From Clostridium nigeriense (lineage in GTDB: Bacteria; Bacillota; Clostridia; Clostridiales; Clostridiaceae), in assembly GCF_900086595.1 (NCBI RefSeq), contig NZ_LT575472.1:3417692-3481691 (forward strand): 64,000 nt of DNA, given 5' to 3'. The translations under genes and the position numbers were made by a program. Numbering within the stretch: the first letter of the stretch is position 1; every line of letters begins with the position of its first letter. Below are positions 36,235-44,474 of this stretch, one piece after another. The notes beneath the pieces were generated by a model that worked only from the letters and a program-made list of their open reading frames with translations, was not told the DNA's origin and did not search any database.

Positions 36235-36897
36235 TTAACTTATATATAATATTCCTAAGAAAATTGCTACATAGTGTAAGACGCTTCCTGCCATAACAAA
36301 TAAGTGCCAAATAAAATGATTGTAAGGCATTTTATCTGCTGCAAAAAATATACATCCTACCGTATAGGCAATTCCACCTAATACTACAAACATCAGAATA
36401 TTTGTAGGTACTAATAGAAGTACTGCTTTTATGTTAATTACAATTGTCCATCCCATTAAAATATATAATATAGTTGAAAAAATTTCAAATCTTCCTATCC
36501 AAAAGGCTTTGAAAAATATCCCCAAAGCAGCAATTATCCATAAAGCAATTAGAATATACATAGATTTCTTATCGCTATTCATTAAAATCAAAATAATAGG
36601 TGTATAAGTTCCAGCTATTAATAGATAAATAGACGAGTGATCTAATATTCTTAATATTTTTTTTGCTAATTTCCCTGGAATACTATGATATAGTGTTGAG
36701 CCTAAATACAAAATAATTAAAGAAGCGCAATAGACCCCTACCCCTGTAACTGCATATTTACTACCTGTCTTTACTGATGCTAAAATTAAAAAGACGCTTC
36801 CTATAACTGATAATATTGCTCCTACACCATGAGTTACAGCATTAGCAATTTCTTCTCCCTTAGTATAAAAATTATAAACTACTTCTTCTTTTTTAAT
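36235..36897 (-). CDS. Hemolysin III / TrhA family membrane protein, apparent AUU start
   Basis: A 220-residue protein with seven membrane segments of the PAQR/hemolysin III family, which in bacteria is linked to membrane fluidity. The opening EEIANAVTHGVGAILS carries the conserved N-terminal His. YHSIPGKLAKKILRILDHSSIYLLIAGTYTP and the late HFIWHLFVMAGSVLHYVA hold the other conserved His residues. The complete family N terminus is encoded, but the frame has no ATG, GTG or TTG between an in-frame TGA and the TTG at 36711, deep inside the protein. GGAGG is 9 bp before ATT 36897, so AUU is the likely start. Confidence 0.85.
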   Translation of the reverse strand: MKKEEVVYNFYTKGEEIANAVTHGVGAILSVIGSVFLILASVKTGSKYAVTGVGVYCASLIILYLGSTLYHSIPGKLAKKILRILDHSSIYLLIAGTYTPIILILMNSDKKSMYILIALWIIAALGIFFKAFWIGRFEIFSTILYILMGWTIVINIKAVLLLVPTNILMFVVLGGIAYTVGCIFFAADKMPYNHFIWHLFVMAGSVLHYVAIFLGILYIS

Positions 36898-36953
36898 AGT
36901 AACTCACCTCCCAATTAAATTTCTTTAATAATTATTTCTCTTTTATTATTATA

Positions 36954-39002
36954 TTATTCTTTTACATGTTGGTGTATTTGTACTTTATTTTTATCTCCAC
37001 TTTTAACTCTCATATTATTTTTAAAAAATATATATTTGTCTTTTCCTAAGCCCTTAAATATGATCGGTGTTATAGGTGATTTAGCTTTTGCTTTGATAAG
37101 TTCTAATGGAAATTCTAATAATATATCTCCTTGATTTACTATATCGCCTTCCTCAACAAAAGATTTAAAACCTTCTCCTTTTAATTTTAAACTATCTATA
37201 CCAATATGAATTAATATATCATATCCATCTAATGTTCTAATAGTTATAGAATGTTTTTCCTTAGATAATGTAAGTATCATTCCTCTAGCTGGAGATCTCA
37301 ATACGTTCTCTATGGGGCTAATTGCAAATCCATCACCTATTAGTTTCATTGAGAATATTTCATCTGGTACCTCTTCTAATCTCATTAATGTACCTGAGAT
37401 AGGTATATCTATAGTTGTTTCTGTTTTAATTCCACTTTTAATTTCACCTATAACTTTTTTCTGTTTTATAAAAATCTCTTTACCATCCATAATATCCTTA
37501 ATTTGACTTCTAATTATATCTGATTGTGGTCCTAAGATAGCTTGAATATTATTACCTATTATCATTAAATCTATAGCACCTAAATTCCTTAACTTATCTT
37601 TATCTACTAATGATAAATTATTAACTGTTACTCTTAGTCTAGTTATACAGGAATCTAAATGCTTAATATTTTTAGTTCCTCCAAAGGCATGTAATATTCC
37701 ATAAGCTATATTTTCATCTGAAACATCTATGAATAAGTCATTTTCTTCATATTCCCTTCCCGGGGTTTTTAAATTTAATTTTCTTATTAAATATCTAAAT
37801 CCAAAATAATATATTATAGCAAAAATTCCACCTACTATAAGAACATCCCACCACTTAGTTCTATTTGGTATCACTCCAAATAGAATAAAATCTATTAGTC
37901 CTCCAGAAAACGTTAGTCCTATCTTTACATTTAAAATTTCCATTATCATAAATGATAAGCCTGCAAAAATACAGTGAATAATAAATAAAACTGGTGCTAT
38001 AAATAAAAATAAAAATTCTATAGGTTCTGTAATCCCTGTAAGAAAAGAAGTTAATGCTCCTGAAAGTAAAATGCCTGATACTAGCTTTTTCTTTTTATCC
38101 TCTGCCTCATGATACATTGCCAAAGTTGCTGCTGGTAAACCAAACATCATAAAAGGAAATTTCCCTGTCATAAAAGTACCAGCAGTAAATTCTACTCCAT
38201 CTTTTAACTGAGCGAAAAATATAGACTGATCTCCTACTACTAGTTGACCCGCTGAATTTATATACTCTCCAAACTGATACCAAAATGGAGCATACCAAAT
38301 ATGATGTAACCCAAATGGGATTAGTGCTCTTTCTATAACTCCAAATATAAAAGCTGAAATAGTCTCATTAGTACTTAAGACACTTCTAGAGAAAACTAAT
38401 AAAGAATTTTGTATATGAGGCCAAATTATTGCCATTATAACTCCTATTATAACTCCAGATATAGCTGCTACAATTGGTACAAATCTCTTTCCAGAAAAAA
38501 AGCCTAAAAATTCTGGTAATTTAATGTCATAAAATTTTTCATACACTATAGCCGAAACAAGTCCCATAATTATTCCACCAAAAACACCAGTTGGTAATGT
38601 AGGTATTCCAAGAATAGTAGCATACATTGGATTGTTTGCTACCTCAGATAATTCTACCCCAGCAATAATACCTGTAGTTATATTCATAATTAAAAACCCA
38701 ACTATAGCCGCTAAAGCAGCAACTCCATCTCCTGAAGTCATTCCAATAGCTACTCCAACTGCAAATATTAATGGTAAATTTGTAAATATGATATTTCCTG
38801 AAGATGACATAATATTGGCTACTAGTTGAAATTTTTCTCCAGTCAAAATAGGAAATGTAGTTAATATATATTGGTTTTCAAACAGTGTTCCTAAGCCCAT
38901 TAAAAGTCCTGCTATTGGTAATAATGCAATAGGTAAGGTTAATGATTTTCCTACTCTTTGTAAAATTCCAAATATCTTTTTTAATAAATAACTACTATCC
39001 AT
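36954..39002 (-). CDS. ptsG: PTS glucose-type EIICBA permease
   Basis: A 682-residue phosphotransferase permease that takes up and phosphorylates a hexose, probably glucose. EIIC comes first (about residues 1-400, ten or so membrane segments, with IPFGLHHIWYAPFWYQFGE). EIIB follows with phospho-acceptor Cys452 in DSCITRLRVTV. A C-terminal EIIA has His599 in ILIHIGIDS. Domain order CBA matches PtsG of Firmicutes. Start at ATG 39002 behind GAAGGAGTAAAA. It follows an antiterminator gene; regulation probably acts through the RAT/terminator upstream of that gene. Exact sugar is inferred from the family. Confidence 0.92.
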   Translation of the reverse strand: MDSSYLLKKIFGILQRVGKSLTLPIALLPIAGLLMGLGTLFENQYILTTFPILTGEKFQLVANIMSSSGNIIFTNLPLIFAVGVAIGMTSGDGVAALAAIVGFLIMNITTGIIAGVELSEVANNPMYATILGIPTLPTGVFGGIIMGLVSAIVYEKFYDIKLPEFLGFFSGKRFVPIVAAISGVIIGVIMAIIWPHIQNSLLVFSRSVLSTNETISAFIFGVIERALIPFGLHHIWYAPFWYQFGEYINSAGQLVVGDQSIFFAQLKDGVEFTAGTFMTGKFPFMMFGLPAATLAMYHEAEDKKKKLVSGILLSGALTSFLTGITEPIEFLFLFIAPVLFIIHCIFAGLSFMIMEILNVKIGLTFSGGLIDFILFGVIPNRTKWWDVLIVGGIFAIIYYFGFRYLIRKLNLKTPGREYEENDLFIDVSDENIAYGILHAFGGTKNIKHLDSCITRLRVTVNNLSLVDKDKLRNLGAIDLMIIGNNIQAILGPQSDIIRSQIKDIMDGKEIFIKQKKVIGEIKSGIKTETTIDIPISGTLMRLEEVPDEIFSMKLIGDGFAISPIENVLRSPARGMILTLSKEKHSITIRTLDGYDILIHIGIDSLKLKGEGFKSFVEEGDIVNQGDILLEFPLELIKAKAKSPITPIIFKGLGKDKYIFFKNNMRVKSGDKNKVQIHQHVKE

Positions 39003-39040
39003 TTTTACTCCTTCATTCAATTCATTTTTATTTAAATAAA

Positions 39041-39073
39041 GACTGTCGCACTTTATCTATCTTTGCAACAGTC
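39041..39073 (-). terminator. Hairpin between the antiterminator gene and ptsG
   Basis: Minus strand GACTGTTGC pairs with GCGACAGTC (one G-U), then TTTATTTAAATAAAAA. An intercistronic terminator or processing hairpin that may lower ptsG readthrough. It does not match the RAT consensus. Confidence 0.6.
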
Positions 39074-39096
39074 CAACAAAATTTTTATCTACCATA

Positions 39097-39942
39097 TTAA
39101 TTACTTCTTAACACAGATATAACCCTATGAATATGCATTGTTAAGTAAACCATCTCATCCTTATTAACAATATAATTATAGTTACCTTCAATATACTTTT
39201 TTATCTTTTCAGCACAATCATATGCTTCTGGGTAGCTTCTTTTTGCTATATCTAAAAACTCACTATTATTATCTTTATTTTGATTATTTGTTACTACTCT
39301 TTTTGCAAAATATTTTAAATGAGTTAATAATCTATCATAATTTAAATCTTCTTCATTAAATTCTACAGAGTAATAATACCTTATAATATTTAAAATTCCC
39401 TTAATTATATTAGTTGCAACTACAGATTCCTTTGAAGTTTCTCGGTAACTAGCATTAACTAAATGAAGAGCAATAAAAGCTGCTTCGTCTTCCGGCAAAT
39501 TTATTTTTAATCTTTTATTAATAAAGTTTACTCCCCATAAAGCTATAGAAAATTCTTCTTTGTGTATTCTTCTAATTTCATCTAATAAATCATTTTTAAT
39601 TTGAACATTATTTTTATATCTCTTTATAGCAAAAGCTATATGATCTGATAAAGATATGTATATTTGCTTATCCAATTTTCTATTTAATTTTTTATCAGCA
39701 TATGAAATTATTTCATGAGCTATTTCAAATATACCATCTGGAATTTGATTTATTAATTTCTTTAGTTTATTTCCCATGGTCTTATCATCTACTACAAATA
39801 TCTTTTCAATTTTATCCTCTTCAATTTCTTGCCCTATCTTTCTTTTAAAGGCAATTCCGGACCCCATAATAATAACTTCTTTTTTAGTATTAGGATCTAT
39901 TGCTACAACTACGTTGTTGTTCAATATTTTTTCTACAATCAT
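39097..39942 (-). CDS. BglG/LicT/GlcT-family transcription antiterminator
   Basis: A 281-residue antiterminator: N-terminal RNA-binding CAT domain (residues 1-55, NNNVVVAIDPNTKKEVIIMGSGIAFKRKIGQEI), PRD1 (about 70-170, with LSDHIAFAIKR and LPEDEAAFIALHLVNA) and PRD2 (about 175-281, with MVYLTMHIHRVI). PRD histidines are phosphorylated by PTS proteins, so activity tracks sugar supply. A RAT site overlapping a terminator precedes the gene, indicating autogenous control, and ptsG is directly downstream. GlcT-like role inferred from ptsG; the RAT sequence itself looks LicT-like. Confidence 0.92.
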   Translation of the reverse strand: MIVEKILNNNVVVAIDPNTKKEVIIMGSGIAFKRKIGQEIEEDKIEKIFVVDDKTMGNKLKKLINQIPDGIFEIAHEIISYADKKLNRKLDKQIYISLSDHIAFAIKRYKNNVQIKNDLLDEIRRIHKEEFSIALWGVNFINKRLKINLPEDEAAFIALHLVNASYRETSKESVVATNIIKGILNIIRYYYSVEFNEEDLNYDRLLTHLKYFAKRVVTNNQNKDNNSEFLDIAKRSYPEAYDCAEKIKKYIEGNYNYIVNKDEMVYLTMHIHRVISVLRSN

Positions 39943-39972
39943 CTTAACATTCTCCTTACACTTGGAAAATAA

Positions 39973-40016
39973 AATACCTAAATTAAAATAGAATATTCTA
40001 TTTTAATTTAGGTATT
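39973..40016 (-). terminator. Conditional terminator controlled by the antiterminator
   Basis: A 22-bp perfect palindrome, AATACCTAAATTAAAATAGA and its complement, followed by TTTATTTTCC on the minus strand. It overlaps the 3' side of the RAT by 9 nt, so RAT and terminator are mutually exclusive, the standard design of LicT/SacY-type switches. Confidence 0.9.
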
Positions 40017-40038
40017 GCCTGTATTCCAGTAACAATCC
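40008..40038 (-). promoter_or_regulatory. Ribonucleic antiterminator (RAT) site
   Basis: Minus strand GGATTGTTACTG (40027-40038) and CAGGCAATACCTAA (40008-40021) match the known RAT consensus bound by BglG/LicT-family proteins almost exactly. It lies about 65 bp upstream of the antiterminator start and overlaps the terminator palindrome. Confidence 0.92.
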
Positions 40039-40093
40039 ACATACTTATTAAATATATAATATCATTGTGAATAAATACTGTCAACATTCCAAA

Positions 40094-43000
40094 CTAACCT
40101 TGTTTTATAGGCAAGATTATAACAAACTCACTTCCCTTATTAACTTCACTTTTAACATATATTTTCCCTTTATGTAAAGTAACTAATTGTTTTGTTAATG
40201 TAAGTCCTAATCCACTTCCTCCATTTTCTTCAGAAATATTATTATAAGCTTGTCCAAATCTATCAAATATAGCATTATGATATTTTTGATCTATTCCGAC
40301 CCCCGTATCCTTCACTGAAATTTTCACATAATTATTATTATCCTTTATTTTAATTTCTATTTTACCTCCAACTTCAGTAAATTTAACTGCATTTCCTATT
40401 AAATTAACTATACATTTTTCAATTTCTGTAGCATCACATTCTATTATTTTCTCTTCAATTTCAGGGTCTATTATTAATTCTATTCCCTTAGATTCTATGT
40501 AATTCTTCATAGATAGAGCTATTTCTTCTACTAAATATACTATGTCATATTCCTTAATATTTAACTTATATGATCCAGATTCTATTTTAGAAGTATCAAT
40601 TATATTATTAATTAATTTTAATAACCTATCTGAATTTCTTCTTAAGGTATCCATATAATAATCTAACTTCTCCATAGATATTTCTTTTTTGTCTTTATTT
40701 AATTTAGATATTAATTGTTCTACAGAAATAATAACATTAAGAGGTGTTCTAAGCTCATGAGATAAATTTATAAAATAATTATTTTTATATTTCTCATTTT
40801 CAATTAACTTATTATATAAATCTTCATTTTCTTTTAATTTTTTATTTAATTCATTAGTTCTTTGCTCCACTAAACTATCAAGTATTTTCACTCTATTCCA
40901 AATAATATAAATTATTAGAAATAAAAATAATCCATATATCATATAGGCAAAAGAGCTCTTCCATGGCTTAACTCCTACAGTAAAACTTATACTAGTAGCT
41001 TCACTCCAATCTCCTGTAGAATTTCTAGCTCTTACCATAAATGTATATTTTCCCGATTCTAAATTAGTATAGCTTGCATAATTCCTATTTTCTGCAAAAT
41101 TCCAATTATCATCTAAACCAACTAATTTGTATTCATACTGAATCTTCTTTATATTTCCATAATCCGGCAAGAAAAATTTGAAATTAATATTATTATTTTT
41201 ATATCCTATATGTATTTTATCTAAATTCAAAATTTTATTGTCATTACTATAAACACTTCCTATTACTACCTTAGGAAGAAAGTTTTTTTCCTTTAAATTT
41301 TTTGGATAAAATGTAGTTAAACCATTTATTCCTCCAAAAAACAATTCTCCATCTACGGCCTTATAATATGAAAACCCATTAAATTCATTTCCTTGCAATC
41401 CATCTGTTACATCATAGTTGATAAATTTATTTTTCTTTACGTCATATTTTGATATACCATAATTAGTGCTTATCCACAAATCACCTTCATCATCTACTAA
41501 TACACCATAAATAAAGTTATTAGATAATCCATCATCTTCAGTGTATCTTGTAAAGGTTTCATCTTCTCTATTAAATTTATTAAGTCCATACTGTGTTCCA
41601 ATCCACAAGTTATTATTTTTATCTATTGCTATAGATTTTACTATATTAAAGCTTAAACTTTTTTCATTATTTTTATCATTTCTATATACTTTTATCTCTT
41701 CTGTTTCTTTATTTAACTTAATTAATCCACCATCTAAGGATGAACCTATCCATATTATCCCCTCTTTATCTTCAACTATATCTGAAAACATAGTTTCGGT
41801 TATTCCATTTTCCCCAAAAATCTTTTTATAGGATTTAAAGGTATTTTTTCTATCAAAACTACAAACACCATCTGCAGTTCCTATCCATAAAACTCCACTA
41901 CTATCTATATATAGACTTCTAACATCATTTGAAATTAAAGAATTATCATTTCCATGGAAATATTTTGTGAATTTATTGGTATTTTTATCATACTTTGTTA
42001 GTCCATTTTCAGTAGCAATCCAAATTTCATTGTCGATTCCTGTTATATCTCTAATATCATCATCACTTAAGGAGTTCTCACTACCATCGGCTTTGTACTT
42101 TGTTATTATACCTTTTTCTCTATCCATAACATTTAATCCATTATAAACTGTTCCAACCCATAAAAGTCCATCCTTATCTTTGTATATTCCAGCTAACATA
42201 TTATCACTTAAAGAGTTTGTATCAAATGGATCTTTTTTATAATTTATAAATGAATTTTCCATATTAAAAATGCTTATTCCATCATAGGTTCCAATCCATA
42301 TTGAACCAGAGTTATCCTCAAACAAACTTAAAATATTATTGCTAACTATACTCTGTGGATCATATACTTTAGATTTGTAATTTATAAAGCTATTATTCTT
42401 ATTATTCAATCTACTTAACCCATTATCTGTAGCTACCCAAACAATACCATCACTATCCATTAGAATATCTCTAATGGAATTGCTAGCTATAGATTTATCA
42501 TTATTTGGATTATTTAAATAATACTCTATCTTATTAGTATCAATGTTTAATTTATTTAACCCTCCACTATAGGTTCCTATCCATAAATTATTCATAGTAT
42601 CAACATATAACTTGTATATAAAGTCATCTGTAATAGAATTACTTAATCCATCAGCATAGTATTTTATAATTTTGTTGGTCTTTCTACTAACCTTATTTAA
42701 TCCTTCTTCTGTACCTACCCAAAGATCTCCATTCTTATCTTCAGTTATAGAATATATAAATTGACTAGTTAATTTATATTCAGAATCCTCTCCATAAACT
42801 CGTATAAAATTATCATTTTCTTTATCATACAAGTTTAATCCATCCGCAGTTGCTATGTATATGTTATCATTGGAATCTATTAAAATTTCAGTTATATTGT
42901 GATAAGATAAATTACATCCATCTACTTCTGGAAAGTAAGTTTTTATCTCTTTTGTTTTAGCATCTATCTTATTTAATCCCCTTATGGTTCCTACCCATAT

Positions 43001-43321
43001 ATTCCCATATTCATCTTCATTTATAGCCGTAATATAATTTACACTTAATGATTTTTTTTCACCTTCCTTATATCGATAGACTTTAAATTCATTTCCATCA
43101 TATCTATTTAATCCATCTGATGTTCCTATCCACATATATCCTTTACTATCTTGAAATATATATTGAGCAGAGGTTTGTGATAACCCGTCCTCTACAGTTA
43201 TTCTTTTAAAGTTAATATTTTTTTCATTATTATCCACGGCACTAACTTTAATACAAAAAACATTTATCAACATAGTTATCATTAATAAACAAACACTTAT
43301 ATTTTTTATATTTTTCTTCAT
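40094..43321 (-). CDS. Two-component sensor kinase with Reg_prop beta-propeller and Y_Y_Y domain
   Basis: A 1075-residue sensor. A signal-anchor lies at residues about 5-28. About fourteen Reg_prop repeats follow, each with an IWIGT..GLN-type core, predicted to form two seven-bladed extracytoplasmic propellers up to about residue 690. Then come a Y_Y_Y domain (YEYKLVGLDDNWNFAENRNY, FMVRARNSTGDWSE), a membrane segment near 785-808, HisKA with LSHELRTPL (His855), and HATPase with IVNLIGNAVKF, DTGVGID and GSGLGLTLT. No receiver or DNA-binding domain follows, unlike Bacteroides hybrid versions, and no response regulator is adjacent. The ligand may be a glycan, by analogy. Start at the second ATG, 8 bp after AGAGG. 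Confidence 0.9.
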   Translation of the reverse strand: MKKNIKNISVCLLMITMLINVFCIKVSAVDNNEKNINFKRITVEDGLSQTSAQYIFQDSKGYMWIGTSDGLNRYDGNEFKVYRYKEGEKKSLSVNYITAINEDEYGNIWVGTIRGLNKIDAKTKEIKTYFPEVDGCNLSYHNITEILIDSNDNIYIATADGLNLYDKENDNFIRVYGEDSEYKLTSQFIYSITEDKNGDLWVGTEEGLNKVSRKTNKIIKYYADGLSNSITDDFIYKLYVDTMNNLWIGTYSGGLNKLNIDTNKIEYYLNNPNNDKSIASNSIRDILMDSDGIVWVATDNGLSRLNNKNNSFINYKSKVYDPQSIVSNNILSLFEDNSGSIWIGTYDGISIFNMENSFINYKKDPFDTNSLSDNMLAGIYKDKDGLLWVGTVYNGLNVMDREKGIITKYKADGSENSLSDDDIRDITGIDNEIWIATENGLTKYDKNTNKFTKYFHGNDNSLISNDVRSLYIDSSGVLWIGTADGVCSFDRKNTFKSYKKIFGENGITETMFSDIVEDKEGIIWIGSSLDGGLIKLNKETEEIKVYRNDKNNEKSLSFNIVKSIAIDKNNNLWIGTQYGLNKFNREDETFTRYTEDDGLSNNFIYGVLVDDEGDLWISTNYGISKYDVKKNKFINYDVTDGLQGNEFNGFSYYKAVDGELFFGGINGLTTFYPKNLKEKNFLPKVVIGSVYSNDNKILNLDKIHIGYKNNNINFKFFLPDYGNIKKIQYEYKLVGLDDNWNFAENRNYASYTNLESGKYTFMVRARNSTGDWSEATSISFTVGVKPWKSSFAYMIYGLFLFLIIYIIWNRVKILDSLVEQRTNELNKKLKENEDLYNKLIENEKYKNNYFINLSHELRTPLNVIISVEQLISKLNKDKKEISMEKLDYYMDTLRRNSDRLLKLINNIIDTSKIESGSYKLNIKEYDIVYLVEEIALSMKNYIESKGIELIIDPEIEEKIIECDATEIEKCIVNLIGNAVKFTEVGGKIEIKIKDNNNYVKISVKDTGVGIDQKYHNAIFDRFGQAYNNISEENGGSGLGLTLTKQLVTLHKGKIYVKSEVNKGSEFVIILPIKQG

Positions 43322-43411
43322 ATACATGACCTCTTAGATAATTTAATAATTCGGTATATAAAATTATACCAAATTAAACAACTACTTGTATATTTAATTA
43401 TTAATATATGC

Positions 43412-43450
43412 AAAAAAAGACTAAAAACTTTCAGTTTTTAGTCTTTTTTT
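43412..43450 (-). terminator. Terminator of tRNA-Trp
   Basis: AAAAAAAGACTAAAAACT and its complement make an 18-bp stem with a 3-nt loop, 4 bp after the tRNA CCA end on the minus strand. Confidence 0.9.
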
Positions 43451-43453
43451 CTC

Positions 43454-43529
43454 TGGCAGGGGCAGTAGGAATCGAACCCACAACCAACGGTTTTGGAGAC
43501 CGCTACTCTACCAATTGAGCTATACCCCT
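43454..43529 (-). tRNA. trnW: tRNA-Trp (anticodon CCA)
   Basis: A 76-nt tRNA with encoded CCA. The acceptor stem AGGGGTA pairs with TGCCCCT, the D loop is AGCTCAATTGGTAGAG, and the anticodon loop CTCCAAA gives anticodon CCA. The T arm is GTGGGTTCGATTCCTAC. All arms fold. The last 45 nt recur exactly at 43662-43706, the left attachment site of the prophage. Confidence 0.97.
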
Positions 43530-43631
43530 TCGACAAAATTTATTCTATCATGATATTTTAACTATTGTCAATAAAAAAGTATAAAAAAGCTCTCCTCAAT
43601 GTAAGCCCTTTATAAGTTTTAAAGAAAAAAT

Positions 43632-43661
43632 AAAAAGTCAGTAACTAAATTACTGACTTTT
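43632..43661 (-). terminator. Terminator behind the truncated second tRNA-Trp copy
   Basis: AAAAAGTCAGTAA and TTACTGACTTTTT form a 13-bp perfect stem with a 5-nt loop directly after the CCA end of the tRNA fragment on the minus strand. Its presence shows that the fragment was the 3' end of a real tRNA gene with its own terminator. Confidence 0.9.
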
Positions 43662-43706
43662 TGGCAGGGGCAGTAGGAATCGAACCCACAACCAACGGTT
43701 TTGGAG
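43662..43706 (-). other. attL: Prophage left attachment site: 45-bp 3' part of tRNA-Trp
   Basis: Identical for 45 bp to 43454-43498 of tRNA-Trp, from the CCA end to the anticodon, then it diverges (GTC against ACC). The 5' half of the tRNA is missing. Phages that integrate into tRNA 3' ends leave exactly this arrangement at one boundary. Because the fragment keeps a host terminator on its left, the phage lies to its right and the other end should carry an intact tRNA-Trp beyond 64000. The host then had two tandem tRNA-Trp genes. Confidence 0.85.
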
Positions 43707-43823
43707 GTCGTTTTCTTTATGTAAAAAACTTTCCTTTCTATTCCGTTATTAAAGGAAACATTTGATATTACTAGGTTTTACATTATTATAATTCATTAAT
43801 TATTACTTATTTTTATTTAACTT

Positions 43824-43843
43824 ATACAACCAAAATACAACCA
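43824..43843. repeat. Tandem ATACAACCA repeats beside the attachment site
   Basis: ATACAACCA occurs at 43824-43832 and 43835-43843, an 11-bp period, about 120 bp inside the prophage from the core. Short direct repeats at this place are typical arm-type binding sites for tyrosine integrases. That function is inferred. The rest of 43707-43851 holds one inverted repeat (TTTCCTTT and AAAGGAAA) and no gene. Confidence 0.5.
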
Positions 43844-43851
43844 TACAGATA

Positions 43852-44052
43852 TTAACTATTCATTTTTATAAACTTATCTATCTCTTTCATCGCTAATGTT
43901 CTAAAAAAATCTGATGTAGTAACTCTCTTAAGATCACAATACTTTTTAATCAAAATCTTTTCTTTTTTATTAACTCTAAATTCAATTCTATCATCTAAAA
44001 CAATTTCTTTCCTATTAAATATAGAGTTAATTAATTCTAATATCTTACTCAC
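43852..44052 (-). CDS. Small ribbon-helix-helix-like protein
   Basis: A 66-residue basic protein. Residues about 20-62 fit a ribbon-helix-helix fold: a strand (DRIEFRVNKKE), a helix (KILIKKYCDLKR), a turn with V-T-T-S, and a second helix (DFFRTLAMKEIDKF), as in CopG/MobC/DUF1778-type proteins. GTG start behind GGGGGAGATTA. It is the gene nearest the attachment site. A group of CCGTAC repeats lies about 50 bp upstream, so it may repress itself or help excision. Not recognised at family level. Confidence 0.6.
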   Translation of the reverse strand: MSKILELINSIFNRKEIVLDDRIEFRVNKKEKILIKKYCDLKRVTTSDFFRTLAMKEIDKFIKMNS

Positions 44053-44103
44053 TAATCTCCCCCACTTCTCTTTTACTCAAAATTAAATGCTTTTAAAAGG
44101 CTC

Positions 44104-44130
44104 GTCCGTACATATCCGTACTGTACGGAC
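44104..44130. promoter_or_regulatory. Repeat operator with three CCGTAC half-sites
   Basis: GTCCGTAC (44104-44111) and GTACGGAC (44123-44130) are perfect inverted arms. A third copy TCCGTAC lies at 44115-44121, exactly 10 bp from the first, one helical turn. It is GC-rich in very AT-rich surroundings and sits between two small genes. Such arrays suit ribbon-helix-helix repressors. Confidence 0.6.
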
Positions 44131-44143
44131 CATTATACTATTC

Positions 44144-44320
44144 TTATAATTCTTTAATGGTTACATTGGTATCCTTTATATCAGGTAAAGGAATTAATCC
44201 TAGTAGCATATCCTTAACTGCTACAGATGGAACCGAATACTCTTGTAACTTACCATAAAGCTTTAATTCTCTTTCTTTATTCTTAGAAAACTCTATTATT
44301 ATTCTTAATCTATCTGCCAT
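44144..44320 (-). CDS. Small prophage protein, unknown
   Basis: A 58-residue protein: MADRLRIIIEFSKNKERELK, then LYGKLQEYSVPSVAVKDMLL, ending in IKDTNVTIKEL. A strong Shine-Dalgarno (GGAGGTGTAAGC) precedes the ATG, which supports a real gene despite the size. The helical N terminus with IIIEFSKNKERELKLYGKL could be a DNA- or protein-binding segment. It is upstream of the ribbon-helix-helix gene on the same strand, with the CCGTAC operator between them. Function unknown. Confidence 0.65.
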   Translation of the reverse strand: MADRLRIIIEFSKNKERELKLYGKLQEYSVPSVAVKDMLLGLIPLPDIKDTNVTIKEL

Positions 44321-44398
44321 GCTTACACCTCCATTTATTGCTTTGTATTACATTGTATGACCATGGAGTGCATTGTAGAACTATATGTATAAAAAAAT

Positions 44399-44428
44399 AC
44401 CCCCTTGTCTATAATCAGACTAGGGGGT
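44399..44428 (-). terminator. Terminator of the cargo cassette
   Basis: ACCCCCT/AGGGGGT and GTCT/AGAC form a strong GC-rich stem followed by TATTTTTTTATAC on the minus strand, about 46 bp after the membrane protein gene. It closes the KwaB-like/membrane protein unit and insulates it from the small genes. Confidence 0.9.
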
Positions 44429-44474
44429 GAATAATATTAAAAAGGATTTTATAAAACTAGATTTAAGTATTAAA

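Noticed and set aside
43662..43706. A second functional tRNA-Trp
   Set aside because: Only the 3' part from the anticodon to CCA is present; the acceptor 5' strand, D arm and half of the anticodon stem are missing.
44341..44384. Two direct CATTGTA repeats upstream of the 58-residue gene
   Set aside because: They are short, 20 bp apart and AT-rich, and could occur by chance. No promoter could be placed around them.
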